The notes: generated from the sequence alone by a model not told the origin. A stretch of DNA of 64,000 bases from Pseudodesulfovibrio sp. 5S69 (GCF_037094465.1 NZ_CP146609.1:3467501-3531500), one strand, 5' to 3'; shown: positions 1 to 9,160, numbered from the stretch's first letter. A program made the numbers and translations.

Positions 1-199
1 GGGCCGAGCCCGAGGGAATCACGCCGCACTCGTACGGGCGGCCCTTCTCCCCCTCGCTCCGCCTGCGGGTCAGGACCACGGACAGGGTCAGCAGCGCCGT
101 GACCAGACCGGCCGCCAGCAGGGCGAAGACGATCAGGGAAAAGACGCTGGGGTCCCAGGCGTTGAACCCGGTGGACATGTATTCCGGTGATTGCGGCAT
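1..199 (-). CDS. nuoA: NADH-quinone oxidoreductase subunit A (partial, 3' end outside the window)
   Basis: This is the first 66 codons of a leftward gene; the rest lies outside the window. The translation starts MPQSPEYMST, has one hydrophobic segment at about residues 20-40, and then shows the NuoA hallmark PYECG followed by IPSG. NuoA is a small membrane subunit at the junction of the peripheral and membrane arms of complex I. The ATG at 199-197 is supported by an AAAGGAT ribosome site 6-9 bases upstream. It diverges from the cydAB-nuoIJKLMN operon, so the complex I genes are split between two strands here. Whether nuoB, C, D and H follow on the left cannot be seen. Confidence 0.9.
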   Translation of the reverse strand, partial: MPQSPEYMSTGFNAWDPSVFSLIVFALLAAGLVTALLTLSVVLTRRRSEGEKGRPYECGVIPSGSA

Positions 200-483
200 G
201 CGTTGCGATCCTTTTTTCGGTCAACGGCCGACCGGCCGTTGCGGGCCCGCGGGCCGGCGTTTCCCGGCCCGGCGAATCAAGCCCGACCCCTCCTGTTTAA
301 TAGCTTCGGTCATTTAAAACAAGTTACTGTTGGCAAAATACTGAAAGAACCTTTATCTATGGGGTCATGTTGCTGGCAATTTTCACAGACCGGTTGCCTC
401 TTCGAGTTTTTTGAGGGACACTGCAAGGCGGTTTCCGGCAGGGCCTTTTGCCGTGCCGAAACGGCGGAATCGAGCAGCGAGAC
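200..483. promoter_or_regulatory. Divergent nuoA / cydA intergenic region, probable promoters
   Basis: These 284 bases separate two divergent genes and must hold both promoters. The stretch 310-360 is clearly more AT-rich than its surroundings. A TTGGCA at 330-335 is followed 18 bases later by TATCTA, a weak rightward sigma70-type candidate. I saw no clear Rex, HcpR or FNR-type palindrome. The promoter positions are a guess; only the divergent layout is certain. Confidence 0.35.
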
Positions 484-1863
484 ATGGTACAATTTACCGA
501 TTACATATTTCTCTCCAGAGTCCAGTTCGCCCTGACCACCATGTTCCACATCATCTGGCCGGTGCTGACCATCGGCCTGTCCGTGTTCATCCTCCTGGCC
601 GAACTGGCCTGGGTGCGCACCGGGCAGGCGCACTGGTACCAGCAGGCCCGATTCTGGAGCCGGTTCTTCCTGCTGGCCTTTGCCATGGGCGTGATCAGCG
701 GCATCCCCCTGGAGTTCCAGTTCGGCACCAACTGGTCCGGCTTCTCGGCCGCCACCGGCCACTTCCTGGGCCAGATCCTGTCGGTCGAGGCCATGTCCGG
801 CTTCCTCCTCGAATCCATCTTCCTCTACCTGATGGCCACCGGATGGACGCGGCTGTCGCCGAGGCTGCACCTGTTCACCACGGCCATGGTCACCCTCGGG
901 GCGGTCCTGTCCGCCTTCTGGATCATGGTCGCCAACTCCTGGATGCAGACCCCGCGCGGCGGGCATATGGAAAACGGCGTGTTTGCGGTCACCGACCGGG
1001 TGCGGGCTATGTTGAACCCGGACCTGCTGGTCTCGTTCCCGCACATGCTCCTGGCCTGCCTGACGGCCACGGCCTTCATCCTCGGCGGAGTCGCGGCCTG
1101 GCACCTGCTGCGCGCCCGGCACACGGCCTTCTACCTGCGCGTCTTCAAGTTCGCGGTGGCGGCCGGGCTCTTCCTGGCCCTGCTCCAGGCGGGTACCGGC
1201 GACCTGTCCGGACGCAGCGTGGCCAAACTCCAGCCCGCCAAGCTGGCCGCCACCGAGGCGTTCTGGAACACCAACGGTCCGGGTCAGGGCGCGGCCTGGT
1301 CCGTTTTCGCCTGGCCCGACGCGCAAAACGAACGCAACGCCGTGGAGTTCCGCATCCCCTACGTGCTCAGCCTGCTGGCCACCCATGATCCCTTCGGCCG
1401 GGTCGTCGGGCTCAAGGACATCCCCAAGGACGAGCGCCCGCCCATCACCCTCATTTTCTATTCCTTCCGGATCATGGTCATCACCGGCACGTTGATGATC
1501 CTGGCCGGGCTGCTGGCGGCCTGGGCCTGGCGCGGGGGACGCCTGACCCCGGAACGGGCGGGGGCCCAGCGCAAGCTGCTGACCTTCTTCGTCTGGCTGG
1601 CCCCCTTCTCCATGGTCTCGGTCTGGACCGGCTGGATCATGCGCGAAGTGGGCAGGCAGCCCTGGATTCTCTACGGCCTGCTGCGCACGTCCGACATGGC
1701 CTCGCCGCTCACGGCCCGAGCCGTGGGTCTGTCGCTCGGCATGTTCGCGGTGGCCGCCGTGGGCCTGACCTGGCTGTTCCTCGCCTTCAGCCGACGGCTC
1801 CTCAAGGAAGGGCCGGGACGGGACGCCCCGCCCGATCACTGCGAGATAGGGAGGCGGCCATGA
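484..1863 (+). CDS. cydA: Cytochrome bd-type quinol oxidase subunit I
   Basis: 459 residues, the usual length of a CydA with a short Q loop. It oxidises quinol and reduces O2 in the cytoplasmic membrane, and in anaerobes mainly serves oxygen defence. Visible marks are His22 (the b595 ligand region, TMFHIIW), His187 in FPHMLLACL, the QPAKLAA/TE stretch of the Q loop, and the signature GWIMREVGRQPW at residues 383-394. About nine hydrophobic segments are present. The ATG at 484 is chosen over an in-frame ATG at 448 because MVQFTDY aligns with the normal CydA N-terminus. The last four bases overlap cydB. No CydX-like small gene is present. Confidence 0.95.
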   Translation: MVQFTDYIFLSRVQFALTTMFHIIWPVLTIGLSVFILLAELAWVRTGQAHWYQQARFWSRFFLLAFAMGVISGIPLEFQFGTNWSGFSAATGHFLGQILSVEAMSGFLLESIFLYLMATGWTRLSPRLHLFTTAMVTLGAVLSAFWIMVANSWMQTPRGGHMENGVFAVTDRVRAMLNPDLLVSFPHMLLACLTATAFILGGVAAWHLLRARHTAFYLRVFKFAVAAGLFLALLQAGTGDLSGRSVAKLQPAKLAATEAFWNTNGPGQGAAWSVFAWPDAQNERNAVEFRIPYVLSLLATHDPFGRVVGLKDIPKDERPPITLIFYSFRIMVITGTLMILAGLLAAWAWRGGRLTPERAGAQRKLLTFFVWLAPFSMVSVWTGWIMREVGRQPWILYGLLRTSDMASPLTARAVGLSLGMFAVAAVGLTWLFLAFSRRLLKEGPGRDAPPDHCEIGRRP

Positions 1864-2846
1864 CCCTGCACGACTGGTGGTTCCTGCTCCTGGGCGGGGT
1901 GCTCTTTCTCCACCTGGGGCTGGGGAGCATCGACCTGGGCGTGTGCCTGCTCTCCCTGTTCGCGTCCCAGGAGCGGGCTGAAACCATGCTCGGGTCCATC
2001 GACTCGATCTGGCACGCCAACCAGACTTGGCTGGTGGTCCTGGGGGCTATGCTCTTCGGGGCCTTCCCCCACGTCTACGGCGAGGTCCTGACCCGCCTGT
2101 ACGGGCTGGTCATCCTGCTGCTCTTCGCCCTGGCCCTGCGCGCGCTGGGCCTGGAATACCGCCATCACGCGACGGATCCCGCCCCATGGCGCAGGCTGGC
2201 CGGCTGGGGCGCGGCGGCGGTCATGGTCGCGGAGGGGCTGCTGCTCGGCGCGCTCCTCCTGGCACCTCCGGACAGCACCTCCTTCCTCGGACTGGGGGCC
2301 GTAGTCCGGCCCGTGTTCTTCCCGACCCTGCTCTTTCTGTTCTGCTGCGGCCTGCTCATGGGCGGTGCCTGGGGGCTCGGCTGGCTCAGGCGAACCCGTG
2401 GGGACGGCATCGACACCGAGCTGTACGCGGTGCTCACCCTGGTGGGCGGGCTCGGCGCGTGCCTGACCGGCGTACTGCTCTGCGCCCAGTTGGCGGAAGC
2501 CCCGGGCGTCGTTCCGTGGCCGTTCCTCATCCCCATCGCCGTCGCCGGGCTGGCCGATCTGGCCGTCCTGTACGCCAGCCTGCGGCCCCGTTGGCAGGGC
2601 TCGCCGCTGCCCTGGGGGCTGATCCTGATCGGGCTGGTCCTCGCGGCCTGCGCAGCCGTGGTGCGCGGTTCCCTGGTGACGGCCGGAGCCGGCGACGGTG
2701 GCGAGTTGTGGTTCCTGACCATAGCCACCGTCGTGCTGCTGCCGCCACTGCTGGCCTTCCAGATTTTCCAATACCGCCTGGAGCGGCCCCGTGTCAGGAC
2801 CGGCCGCCCGGCCCAGGCAGCCCCGGCAGGGGAGGAGCGGCCATGA
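1860..2846 (+). CDS. cydB: Cytochrome bd-type quinol oxidase subunit II
   Basis: 328 residues, at the short end for CydB. It is the structural partner of CydA in the membrane and lacks its own catalytic heme ligands. The N-terminus WWFLLLGG...GSIDLG, the WHANQTWLVVLGAMLFGAFP stretch and then VYGEVL are typical of CydB. About eight hydrophobic segments are present. The start overlaps the cydA stop (ATGA) and the stop overlaps the nuoI start (ATGA), so translation is probably coupled through cydA-cydB-nuoI. That ties expression of the oxidase and of the complex I membrane arm together. Confidence 0.93.
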   Translation: MTLHDWWFLLLGGVLFLHLGLGSIDLGVCLLSLFASQERAETMLGSIDSIWHANQTWLVVLGAMLFGAFPHVYGEVLTRLYGLVILLLFALALRALGLEYRHHATDPAPWRRLAGWGAAAVMVAEGLLLGALLLAPPDSTSFLGLGAVVRPVFFPTLLFLFCCGLLMGGAWGLGWLRRTRGDGIDTELYAVLTLVGGLGACLTGVLLCAQLAEAPGVVPWPFLIPIAVAGLADLAVLYASLRPRWQGSPLPWGLILIGLVLAACAAVVRGSLVTAGAGDGGELWFLTIATVVLLPPLLAFQIFQYRLERPRVRTGRPAQAAPAGEERP

Positions 2847-3403
2847 CCCGAAACCGGCTGATCGACATCCTCTCGGGCGTGGGCCGGGGCACCAAAGGAT
2901 TGCTCCAGGGGTACGGCGAGACCTTCAAGGCGATCTTCACCAAGCCCATCACCGTGCAGTATCCCGAGGAGAAGCGCACCCCGCCGCCACGCTCCAGGGC
3001 GCACATCATCCTGACACGCTCCCCGGACGGGGACGAGCGCTGCGTGGCCTGCTATCTCTGCTCGGCGGCCTGCCCGGTGAGCTGCATCTCCATGCAGGCG
3101 GCCACCCGCGACGACGGCCGCCGGTACGCTTCCTGGTTCCGCATCAATTTCGCCCGCTGCATCTACTGCGGCCTGTGCGAGGAGGCCTGCCCCACCCTGG
3201 CCATCCAGCTCACCCCGGCCTACGAATTCGCCACCGACGCGACGCTCAAGCTGGTGGCCGAGAAGGAGGACCTGCTGGTGGACCACGGGGGCAAGGACAA
3301 CGAATACGATTTCTACCGCCACGCGGGTGTGGAGGAGAAGTTCCCCCGCGAGGAACACGAGGGCGAGGCGCCGCCCGTCAACTACAAGAGCAATCTGCCA
3401 TGA
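2843..3403 (+). CDS. nuoI: NADH-quinone oxidoreductase subunit I (2x 4Fe-4S ferredoxin)
   Basis: 186 residues. NuoI carries clusters N6a and N6b and passes electrons towards the quinone site. Two complete 4Fe-4S motifs are visible: Cys67, 70, 73, 77 (CVACYLCSAACP) and Cys106, 109, 112, 116 (CIYCGLCEEACP). The N-terminal TKPITVQYPEEKR is the usual NuoI lead-in. The ATG at 2843 overlaps the cydB stop; the long C-terminal tail (DHGGKDNEYDFYR onward) is acidic. It is the first complex I gene of this operon; nuoA lies on the other strand. Confidence 0.95.
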   Translation: MTRNRLIDILSGVGRGTKGLLQGYGETFKAIFTKPITVQYPEEKRTPPPRSRAHIILTRSPDGDERCVACYLCSAACPVSCISMQAATRDDGRRYASWFRINFARCIYCGLCEEACPTLAIQLTPAYEFATDATLKLVAEKEDLLVDHGGKDNEYDFYRHAGVEEKFPREEHEGEAPPVNYKSNLP

Positions 3404-3996
3404 CCCTGTACGCCGTCCTCTTCTACGCCTTGGCCGCCGTGACCCTGTTTTGCACGCTGGTGGCCGTGACCCGCCGGGTGCTGGTGCACGCCGTGGTCTG
3501 GATGGTCGGCTCGCTGCTCGGCACGGCCCTGATCTTCCTGCTGCTCGGCGCGCCCCTGCTGGCCGGATTCGAGGTGATCATCTACGCCGGGGCGATCATG
3601 GTCCTCTTTCTGTTCGCCATCATGCTCATGGCCCAGGAGCCCAACGAACCGCCCGAAGTCCGGACCATGGTCCGCCGCAGGCTGCGCGCCCGCATGTTCT
3701 GGCCCGCGGTCTGGGGCCTGGCCGGGATCATGGCCTGCATGGCCCTGATCTCCTTCGACCCGACCAACGCCGCCCCCCTGGCCGCCGGGCGGGTCTCGCC
3801 CAAGGCGCTCGGGGCCTGGGTCTTCGGCAACGCCTGGCCCGCTGTGGAGGCCGTCTCCCTGCTGCTCTTCGCGGCCCTTGCCGGGGCCCGCTATCTCGGC
3901 CTGCCCCTGGTGCGCTCCGACCGGCCCGAAAAGATGGGCGAGAGCCTGGACCTGGACCAGCCGCCCTGCGCCGTGACTCCGGAGGACGAACGATGA
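3400..3996 (+). CDS. nuoJ: NADH-quinone oxidoreductase subunit J
   Basis: 198 residues with five hydrophobic segments, the normal NuoJ plan. It is a membrane subunit needed for coupling quinone reduction to proton pumping. The central FEVIIYAGAIMVLFLFAIML is the family's best conserved stretch. The start overlaps the nuoI stop by four bases and the stop overlaps nuoK. The C-terminal tail after about residue 170 is hydrophilic and variable. Confidence 0.93.
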   Translation: MTLYAVLFYALAAVTLFCTLVAVTRRVLVHAVVWMVGSLLGTALIFLLLGAPLLAGFEVIIYAGAIMVLFLFAIMLMAQEPNEPPEVRTMVRRRLRARMFWPAVWGLAGIMACMALISFDPTNAAPLAAGRVSPKALGAWVFGNAWPAVEAVSLLLFAALAGARYLGLPLVRSDRPEKMGESLDLDQPPCAVTPEDER

Positions 3997-4298
3997 TCGT
4001 GCCCCTTAACCACATCCTGCTCTTTGCCGCGGCCCTATTTTTCATCGGCCTGGTCGCGCTGGTGGCCCGGCGCAATCTGATCATGATCCTGCTCGGGGTG
4101 GAGGTTATGCTCAACGCGGCGGGCGTGGTCTTCGTGGCCGCAGCCCTGCGCTGGTGGGACATCGCCGGGCAAGGCATGGTCCTGTTCATCATGGGCGTGG
4201 CCGCCGCCGAGATCGCGGTGGGCCTGACCCTGGTCTTCCGCGTCTGGCGCCGAACCCGGAGCCTCAACCCCGACTCGCTGAAAGCGCTCAAGGACTGA
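3993..4298 (+). CDS. nuoK: NADH-quinone oxidoreductase subunit K
   Basis: 101 residues, three hydrophobic segments, standard NuoK length. It belongs to the antiporter-like proton path. The buried glutamates are present: Glu in LLGVEVMLNA and Glu in GVAAAEIAVG. The start overlaps nuoJ and nuoL begins four bases after the stop, consistent with one polycistronic message. Confidence 0.95.
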   Translation: MIVPLNHILLFAAALFFIGLVALVARRNLIMILLGVEVMLNAAGVVFVAAALRWWDIAGQGMVLFIMGVAAAEIAVGLTLVFRVWRRTRSLNPDSLKALKD

Positions 4299-4302
4299 CG
4301 GC

Positions 4303-6213
4303 ATGACCGCGACACTCTGCCTGACCCTCTTCGCCCCCCTGGCGGGCGCCGTGATCCTGGCCCTGGCCGGACGCGCCTTGCCGCGCGCGGTGTCCGGCTC
4401 GCTGGCCTGCCTGGCCGTGGGCGCCTCCCTGGCCGGTGCGGTCCTCGGCTGGACGCAGCTCGGGCGCGGCCAGGAACTGTCGGTCCACCTCTTCGACTGG
4501 TTCGAGGCGGGCGGGCTGCGGGTGTCCGCGACCCTGCTGTACAACCCCCTGTGCGCGGTGATGACCACCATGGTGGCCTTCGTCTCGCTGGTTATCCACG
4601 TGCACTCCCTGTATTTCATGCGCGACGACGACGGCTGGGTGCGCTATTTCTGCTACCTCAACCTGTTCGTCTTCTTCATGCAGTCCATCGCCATGGCCGA
4701 CGACCTGGTCTTCCTGTTCATGGGCTGGGAGGGCGTGGGCTTCTGCTCCTTCGCGCTCATCGGCTTCTGGTACCATGAGCCCAAAAACGTGCTCGCGGGC
4801 AACAAGGCCTTCCTGGTCACGCGCATCGGCGACGTGGCCTTCCTGGGCGCCCTGGCCGTGCTCTTCAGTTCCACCGGCGACCTGAGCATCCAGCACCTGT
4901 CGCACAACGCCCCGGTCATGGCCGCGGGCACACTGACCCTGGTTGGCCTGCTCCTGCTCGTGGCCGCCACGGGCAAGTCCGCCCAACTGCCGCTGCTGGT
5001 CTGGCTGCCGGACGCCATGGCCGGCCCGTCCCCGGTGTCGGCCCTGATCCACGCGGCCACCATGGTCACCGCGGGCGTCTACCTGCTCATCCGCACTTTC
5101 CCGGTCCTGCTCCACGCAGACGCCATCGCCCTCCAGGCCGTGGCCGTGGTCGGCGCGCTGACCGCCTTCGTCGCCGCCTGCTCGGCCCTGGCCCAGCACG
5201 ACATCAAGCGCGTCCTGGCCTGGTCGACCATCAGCCAGGTGGGCTACATGTTCCTGGGCGTGGGCGCGGGCGACCCGTCGGGCAGCTTCTTCCACCTGCT
5301 GGTGCACGCCTTTTTCAAGTCCCTGCTGTTCATGGTCGCGGGCATCGTCATCCAGGCCCTGGACGAGGAGCACGACATCTTCCGCATGGGCGCGCGGGTG
5401 CGCAAGCTCGTGCCCGGCGCGGCCCCGGCCTTCTTCTGCGGAGCCGCGGCCCTGGCCGGGCTGCCGCCGTTCGCCGGGTTCTTCAGCAAGGGGCGCATCC
5501 TGGAAAACGCCCTGAACATGGCCCAGACCGGCCAGGCCATCTGGGTCCTGGTCTGGGCGGCGGGTACGGTCACCGCGCTGCTCACCGCCGTCTACAGCTT
5601 CCGCGTCTTTCTCCTGGCCTTTACGGGCCGCCCGGCCCTGCCCCCGGAAACCGGCACCGAGAAGACGCCCGCCGCCATGCTCCACGTGCTCTGGCCCCTG
5701 GCCCTGCTGGCCGTGGTCGCCGGGCTCCTGGACCTGCCCGCACACTTCGCCCATCGCATCGGCGCACCCGCCCAGTGGCTCGATCACCTGACCGGGCTCA
5801 TCCTGTCCACGTCCCACGGGGCCGAATGGACCGGCACCCTGGCCGAAGGGCTGGACGCCGGGCTGGCCGTGCTCGGATTGGCCGTCGCCCTGTACCTGTA
5901 CGGCCCCTGGCGCGAGCGCCGCGCCCCGGCCCCGGACAGGGGGGTGCCCCGCTTCCTGCTCAACGGCTGGGACCTGGACGCCCTGTACATGAACGGCGTG
6001 GCCCGGCCCTATGCACGGGCGGCCTCGCGGGTGTGGCAGAACGTGGAGGACCGGCTGGTTGACGGCGCGGCCCTCGGCCTCGGGTCTCTGGCCCTGCGCG
6101 CGGGCGGACGACTCTCCAAGTGGGGCGTCGAGCGCCTCTCCAACTATCTGCTCTGGCTCCTGCTGGGCATGGTCGCCATGCTCGTGGTCATGGCCGCCGT
6201 AGGAATTCGGTGA
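4303..6213 (+). CDS. nuoL: NADH-quinone oxidoreductase subunit L
   Basis: 636 residues, normal for NuoL. It is the distal antiporter-like proton-pumping subunit with the long lateral helix. Recognisable stretches are FMGWEGVGFCSFALIGFW, the central pump helix with TGKSAQLPLLVWLPDAMAGPSPVSALIHAATMV (only part of it quoted elsewhere), and the Lys/His path around HDIKRVLAWSTISQ. The last 150 residues hold the amphipathic lateral helix and a final anchor. It lies four bases after nuoK and nine bases before nuoM. Confidence 0.95.
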   Translation: MTATLCLTLFAPLAGAVILALAGRALPRAVSGSLACLAVGASLAGAVLGWTQLGRGQELSVHLFDWFEAGGLRVSATLLYNPLCAVMTTMVAFVSLVIHVHSLYFMRDDDGWVRYFCYLNLFVFFMQSIAMADDLVFLFMGWEGVGFCSFALIGFWYHEPKNVLAGNKAFLVTRIGDVAFLGALAVLFSSTGDLSIQHLSHNAPVMAAGTLTLVGLLLLVAATGKSAQLPLLVWLPDAMAGPSPVSALIHAATMVTAGVYLLIRTFPVLLHADAIALQAVAVVGALTAFVAACSALAQHDIKRVLAWSTISQVGYMFLGVGAGDPSGSFFHLLVHAFFKSLLFMVAGIVIQALDEEHDIFRMGARVRKLVPGAAPAFFCGAAALAGLPPFAGFFSKGRILENALNMAQTGQAIWVLVWAAGTVTALLTAVYSFRVFLLAFTGRPALPPETGTEKTPAAMLHVLWPLALLAVVAGLLDLPAHFAHRIGAPAQWLDHLTGLILSTSHGAEWTGTLAEGLDAGLAVLGLAVALYLYGPWRERRAPAPDRGVPRFLLNGWDLDALYMNGVARPYARAASRVWQNVEDRLVDGAALGLGSLALRAGGRLSKWGVERLSNYLLWLLLGMVAMLVVMAAVGIR

Positions 6214-6221
6214 GGTCCGCC

Positions 6222-7679
6222 ATGTACGATTTTCCGCTCCTCACCGCACTGATTCTGCTCCCGCTCCTCGGCGGGTTGGCCGGGCTGTTCTTCCACCGCC
6301 AACCGGCCCAGGCCCGGTTCATTTGTCTGACCGCCGCTCTGGCCGAACTGGCCCTGGCCCTGGTCCTTTTGCCGGAGGTCTTCGACGCGGGCATACTGAT
6401 CGAGCGGTTCGACTGGATTCCCTTGCTCCGCGTACAGTACTCCCTGGCCATGGACGGACTGAGCTATATCCTGGTCCTGCTCACGGCCCTGCTCGGCGTA
6501 CTCGGCATCCTGACCTCCTGGCGCGAGATCCGCGAGGGCGTAGCCGTGTTCCACTGCCTGCTCCTGGCGGCCCTGAGCGCGGCCATCGGCGTGTTCCTGG
6601 CCCGCGACCTGCTGCTCTTCTACCTCTTCTGGGAGGCGCAGCTCATCCCCATGTTCTTCCTCATCGGGCGGTTCGGGCACGAGCGGCGGCGCTACGCAGC
6701 GCTCAAGTTCTTCGTCTTCAGCATGGTCGGCGGCCTGCCCATGCTCCTGGCCGTGGTCTGGCTTATGCTGACCGGGGTCGATCCGTCCCTGGCCGCCCTG
6801 GCCGCGTCGCCCGTGTCCGGAGCCATGCAGGGCTGGTGCGCCGCGGCCTTCATCCTGGCCTTCGCGGTCAAGACCCCGCTGCTGCCGGTTCACACATGGC
6901 TGCCGGACGCCCACACCCAGGCCCCCACGGCAGGCAGCCTGCTCCTGGCCGGAGTCCTGCTCAAGACCGGGGCCTACGCCATGCTGCGCTGGGCCATTCC
7001 CCTGTTCCCCCAGGCCGTGGCGGCCGCCGCCCCCTGGCTGGCCGGGCTCGGGCTGGCCGGGCTGTTCTACGCCTCCTGGACCGCCCTGGCCCAACAGGAC
7101 GCCAAGCGACTGGTGGCCTATTCCAGCGTGGCCCACATGGGGCTGATCACCTTCGCTCTGTTCGCCTTCGACCGCACCGGCCTGTCCGGCGCCGTGGTCA
7201 TGATGGTCAGCCACGCCCTGACCACGGGCGCGCTGTTCGTCATGGTCGGCATGCTGGCCGAGCGCTTCCACTCCCGGCGGCTCTCGGACTTCGGCGGACT
7301 ATGGGGGAAGATGCCGGTATACGGCGCGTTCATGCTCTTTTTCGCCGTGGCCTCGGCCGGACTGCCCGGCCTGTCCAACTTCGTGGGCGAACTGATGATC
7401 ATGCTCGGTTCCTTCAAGGTCTACCCGGTGGGCGCGTCCCTGGCCTTCTTCGGCATCGTGGTCGGCCTGGCCTACGTCCTGCGCCTGCTGCGGGGCACGG
7501 TCCTGGGACGGCCGGGTCCGCTGACCGAGTCCGGCGGAGCCGCGGACCTGAACGGTCGGGAAATCCTGATCCTGTCGGTCTTCGCCCTGGCCGTGCTGTT
7601 CATCGGCGTCCACCCCGGCCCGCTGCTCGACCTCATCCGCGAACCGCTCAACGTCCTGGCGACAAGCAGGCCGGTCTAG
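6222..7679 (+). CDS. nuoM: NADH-quinone oxidoreductase subunit M
   Basis: 485 residues from the ATG at 6222 (MYDFPLLTALILLP), an antiporter-like subunit. The invariant Glu in LFWEAQLIPMFFLIG, the lysine in FAVKTPLLPVHTWLPDAHT, and AQQDAKRLVAYSSVAHMG are all present. An upstream in-frame start at 6120 is rejected because it runs far into nuoL. A GGTCC-rich leader precedes the ATG. Confidence 0.95.
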   Translation: MYDFPLLTALILLPLLGGLAGLFFHRQPAQARFICLTAALAELALALVLLPEVFDAGILIERFDWIPLLRVQYSLAMDGLSYILVLLTALLGVLGILTSWREIREGVAVFHCLLLAALSAAIGVFLARDLLLFYLFWEAQLIPMFFLIGRFGHERRRYAALKFFVFSMVGGLPMLLAVVWLMLTGVDPSLAALAASPVSGAMQGWCAAAFILAFAVKTPLLPVHTWLPDAHTQAPTAGSLLLAGVLLKTGAYAMLRWAIPLFPQAVAAAAPWLAGLGLAGLFYASWTALAQQDAKRLVAYSSVAHMGLITFALFAFDRTGLSGAVVMMVSHALTTGALFVMVGMLAERFHSRRLSDFGGLWGKMPVYGAFMLFFAVASAGLPGLSNFVGELMIMLGSFKVYPVGASLAFFGIVVGLAYVLRLLRGTVLGRPGPLTESGGAADLNGREILILSVFALAVLFIGVHPGPLLDLIREPLNVLATSRPV

Positions 7680-7695
7680 GCAGAGGGAAGCGACC

Positions 7696-9099
7696 ATGCA
7701 CGATATTCTCCTCTTCGCACCGCATCTGCTGCTCACGCTGGGCATCCTGCTCTGCTTCGTCCTGGGCACGCTCTTCAGACGGCCCGTCGGGCTGTACGGC
7801 GTGACCCTGGCCGCCACGCTCCTGGCCGGATCCTTCGGCCTGGCCGTGTACCCAGCAAGCGGTCCGGTCCTCCCGGCCCTGAAGCCGTTCCTGGCCACGG
7901 GCATGCTGACCGCCTATTTCCTGCCCCTGATCTGCGCCCTGGGCATAGGCGTGCTGCTCTTCTTCGGAGCCGAGCTCAAACGCGAAGGGCGCAAGCACGA
8001 CGACGAGCTCTACGCCCTGTTCCTGACCGCCCTGCTGGGCGGCATAATCCTGGCGGGCGGCCGGAACTGGCTGGCCTTCTTCCTCGGGCTGGAGTTGCTC
8101 TCCCTGCCGCTCTACATTCTCATCGGCCTGCGCAAGGACAGCGGCGGAACCGAGGCCTCGGTCAAGTATTTCGTCATGGGAGCCACGGCCAGCGGCGTGC
8201 TGCTCTTCGGCATCGGGCTTGTCTACGCGGGCTCGGGCAGCCTGGATATCGCGCACAGCCTGCACGCCCCGGAGGGCGGCGGCACCGTGCTCATCGGCCT
8301 GGGCATGATCCTGGTCGGGGTGGCCTTCAAGCTGTCGCTGGCCCCGTTCCACCTCTGGGCCCCGGACGTCTACCACGGAGCCCCGGCCTCGGTGGCCGCC
8401 CTGCTGACCTCCATGGTCAAAGCCGCGGTCGGCGGCGGACTGCTGCGCATCGTCCTGGCGCTGGGCCCCGAGTTGTGGCCCGCCACGGTCCCGGTGCTCT
8501 GGGGGCTGGCCGCCTTGACCATGCTGGCCGCCAACCTGGCCGCCCTGGCCCAGACCAGCCTCAAGCGCATGCTCGGTTTCTCCTCTGCCGCGCACATGGG
8601 CTACCTGCTCATGGGCGTACTCTGCGTGAACCAGGCCGGGCCGGGCCCGGTCATGTTCTACGCCGCCGCCCTGGCCGTCATGGACCTGGCCGCCTTCGGC
8701 GGGCTCTCCCTGCTGGACGACGGCCCCGAGCCCGTGGACACTCTGGCCTCCCTGCGTGGCCTGGGCCGGACGCGCCCCTGGGCCGCCGGGCTACTGGCCG
8801 CGGGGCTGGCCGCCCTTTCCGGTTTGCCGCCCACGGCCGGTTTCACGGGCAAGCTGCTCCTCTTCCGGGCGACCATCATGGGTGGCTACAACTGGCTGGG
8901 CGTCATCGGCATCCTGGGCGCGGCCCTGTCCGTGTACTACTACCTGCGCCCCCTGGTCGCCCTCTACCTCCGCGAAGGCGATGCACCGACGGCCCCGGAG
9001 CGGCTGTCCATAGGGGGCGGCGTGGCCGTGTTCCTGGTCCTGCTCGCCCTCCTCGGCCTGGGAGTCGCCCCGTCGCCCATCCTGCAACTGATCCCCTAG
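7696..9099 (+). CDS. nuoN: NADH-quinone oxidoreductase subunit N
   Basis: 467 residues, third antiporter-like subunit of the membrane arm. Family marks include FFLGLELLSLPLYILIGL, the pump-path lysine in GVAFKLSLAPFHLWAPDVYHGAP, and LKRMLGFSSAAHMGYLLMG. The ATG has AGAGGGAAG about eight bases upstream. It is the last gene of the operon; no NuoE, F or G follows, so if the complex is complete it would be of the 11-subunit type that takes electrons from something other than NADH. That last point is inference. Confidence 0.95.
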   Translation: MHDILLFAPHLLLTLGILLCFVLGTLFRRPVGLYGVTLAATLLAGSFGLAVYPASGPVLPALKPFLATGMLTAYFLPLICALGIGVLLFFGAELKREGRKHDDELYALFLTALLGGIILAGGRNWLAFFLGLELLSLPLYILIGLRKDSGGTEASVKYFVMGATASGVLLFGIGLVYAGSGSLDIAHSLHAPEGGGTVLIGLGMILVGVAFKLSLAPFHLWAPDVYHGAPASVAALLTSMVKAAVGGGLLRIVLALGPELWPATVPVLWGLAALTMLAANLAALAQTSLKRMLGFSSAAHMGYLLMGVLCVNQAGPGPVMFYAAALAVMDLAAFGGLSLLDDGPEPVDTLASLRGLGRTRPWAAGLLAAGLAALSGLPPTAGFTGKLLLFRATIMGGYNWLGVIGILGAALSVYYYLRPLVALYLREGDAPTAPERLSIGGGVAVFLVLLALLGLGVAPSPILQLIP

Positions 9100-9120
9100 C
9101 AACTCGAATAGCAACGAAAA

Positions 9121-9160
9121 GCAGGACTTCGAGGCTTCGTTCGGAGCCCTTATGTCCTGC
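9121..9160 (+). terminator. Inverted repeat after nuoN, possible terminator
   Basis: GCAGGAC at 9121-9127 pairs with GTCCTGC at 9154-9160, with a smaller GGCT/AGCC pairing inside the loop. It lies 22 bases after the nuoN stop, a sensible place for operon end. There is no U-run after it, so intrinsic termination is doubtful. Confidence 0.35.

Noticed and set aside
448..483. Upstream start for cydA
   Set aside because: It adds a polar stretch (MPCRNGGIEQRD) absent from the family; the ATG at 484 matches the normal N-terminus.
310..1839. 509-codon open frame on the minus strand
   Set aside because: It is the antisense of cydA. High GC makes stop codons rare; the translation is Gly/Gln/His/Arg-rich and unlike any protein.
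2847..2860. cydX small subunit gene after cydB
   Set aside because: cydB overlaps nuoI directly, leaving no space; none was found before cydA either.
4288..5817. Long minus-strand frame opposite nuoL
   Set aside because: Same GC-driven antisense effect; the text is Gly/Gln/Glu-rich low-complexity and nuoL is clearly coding.
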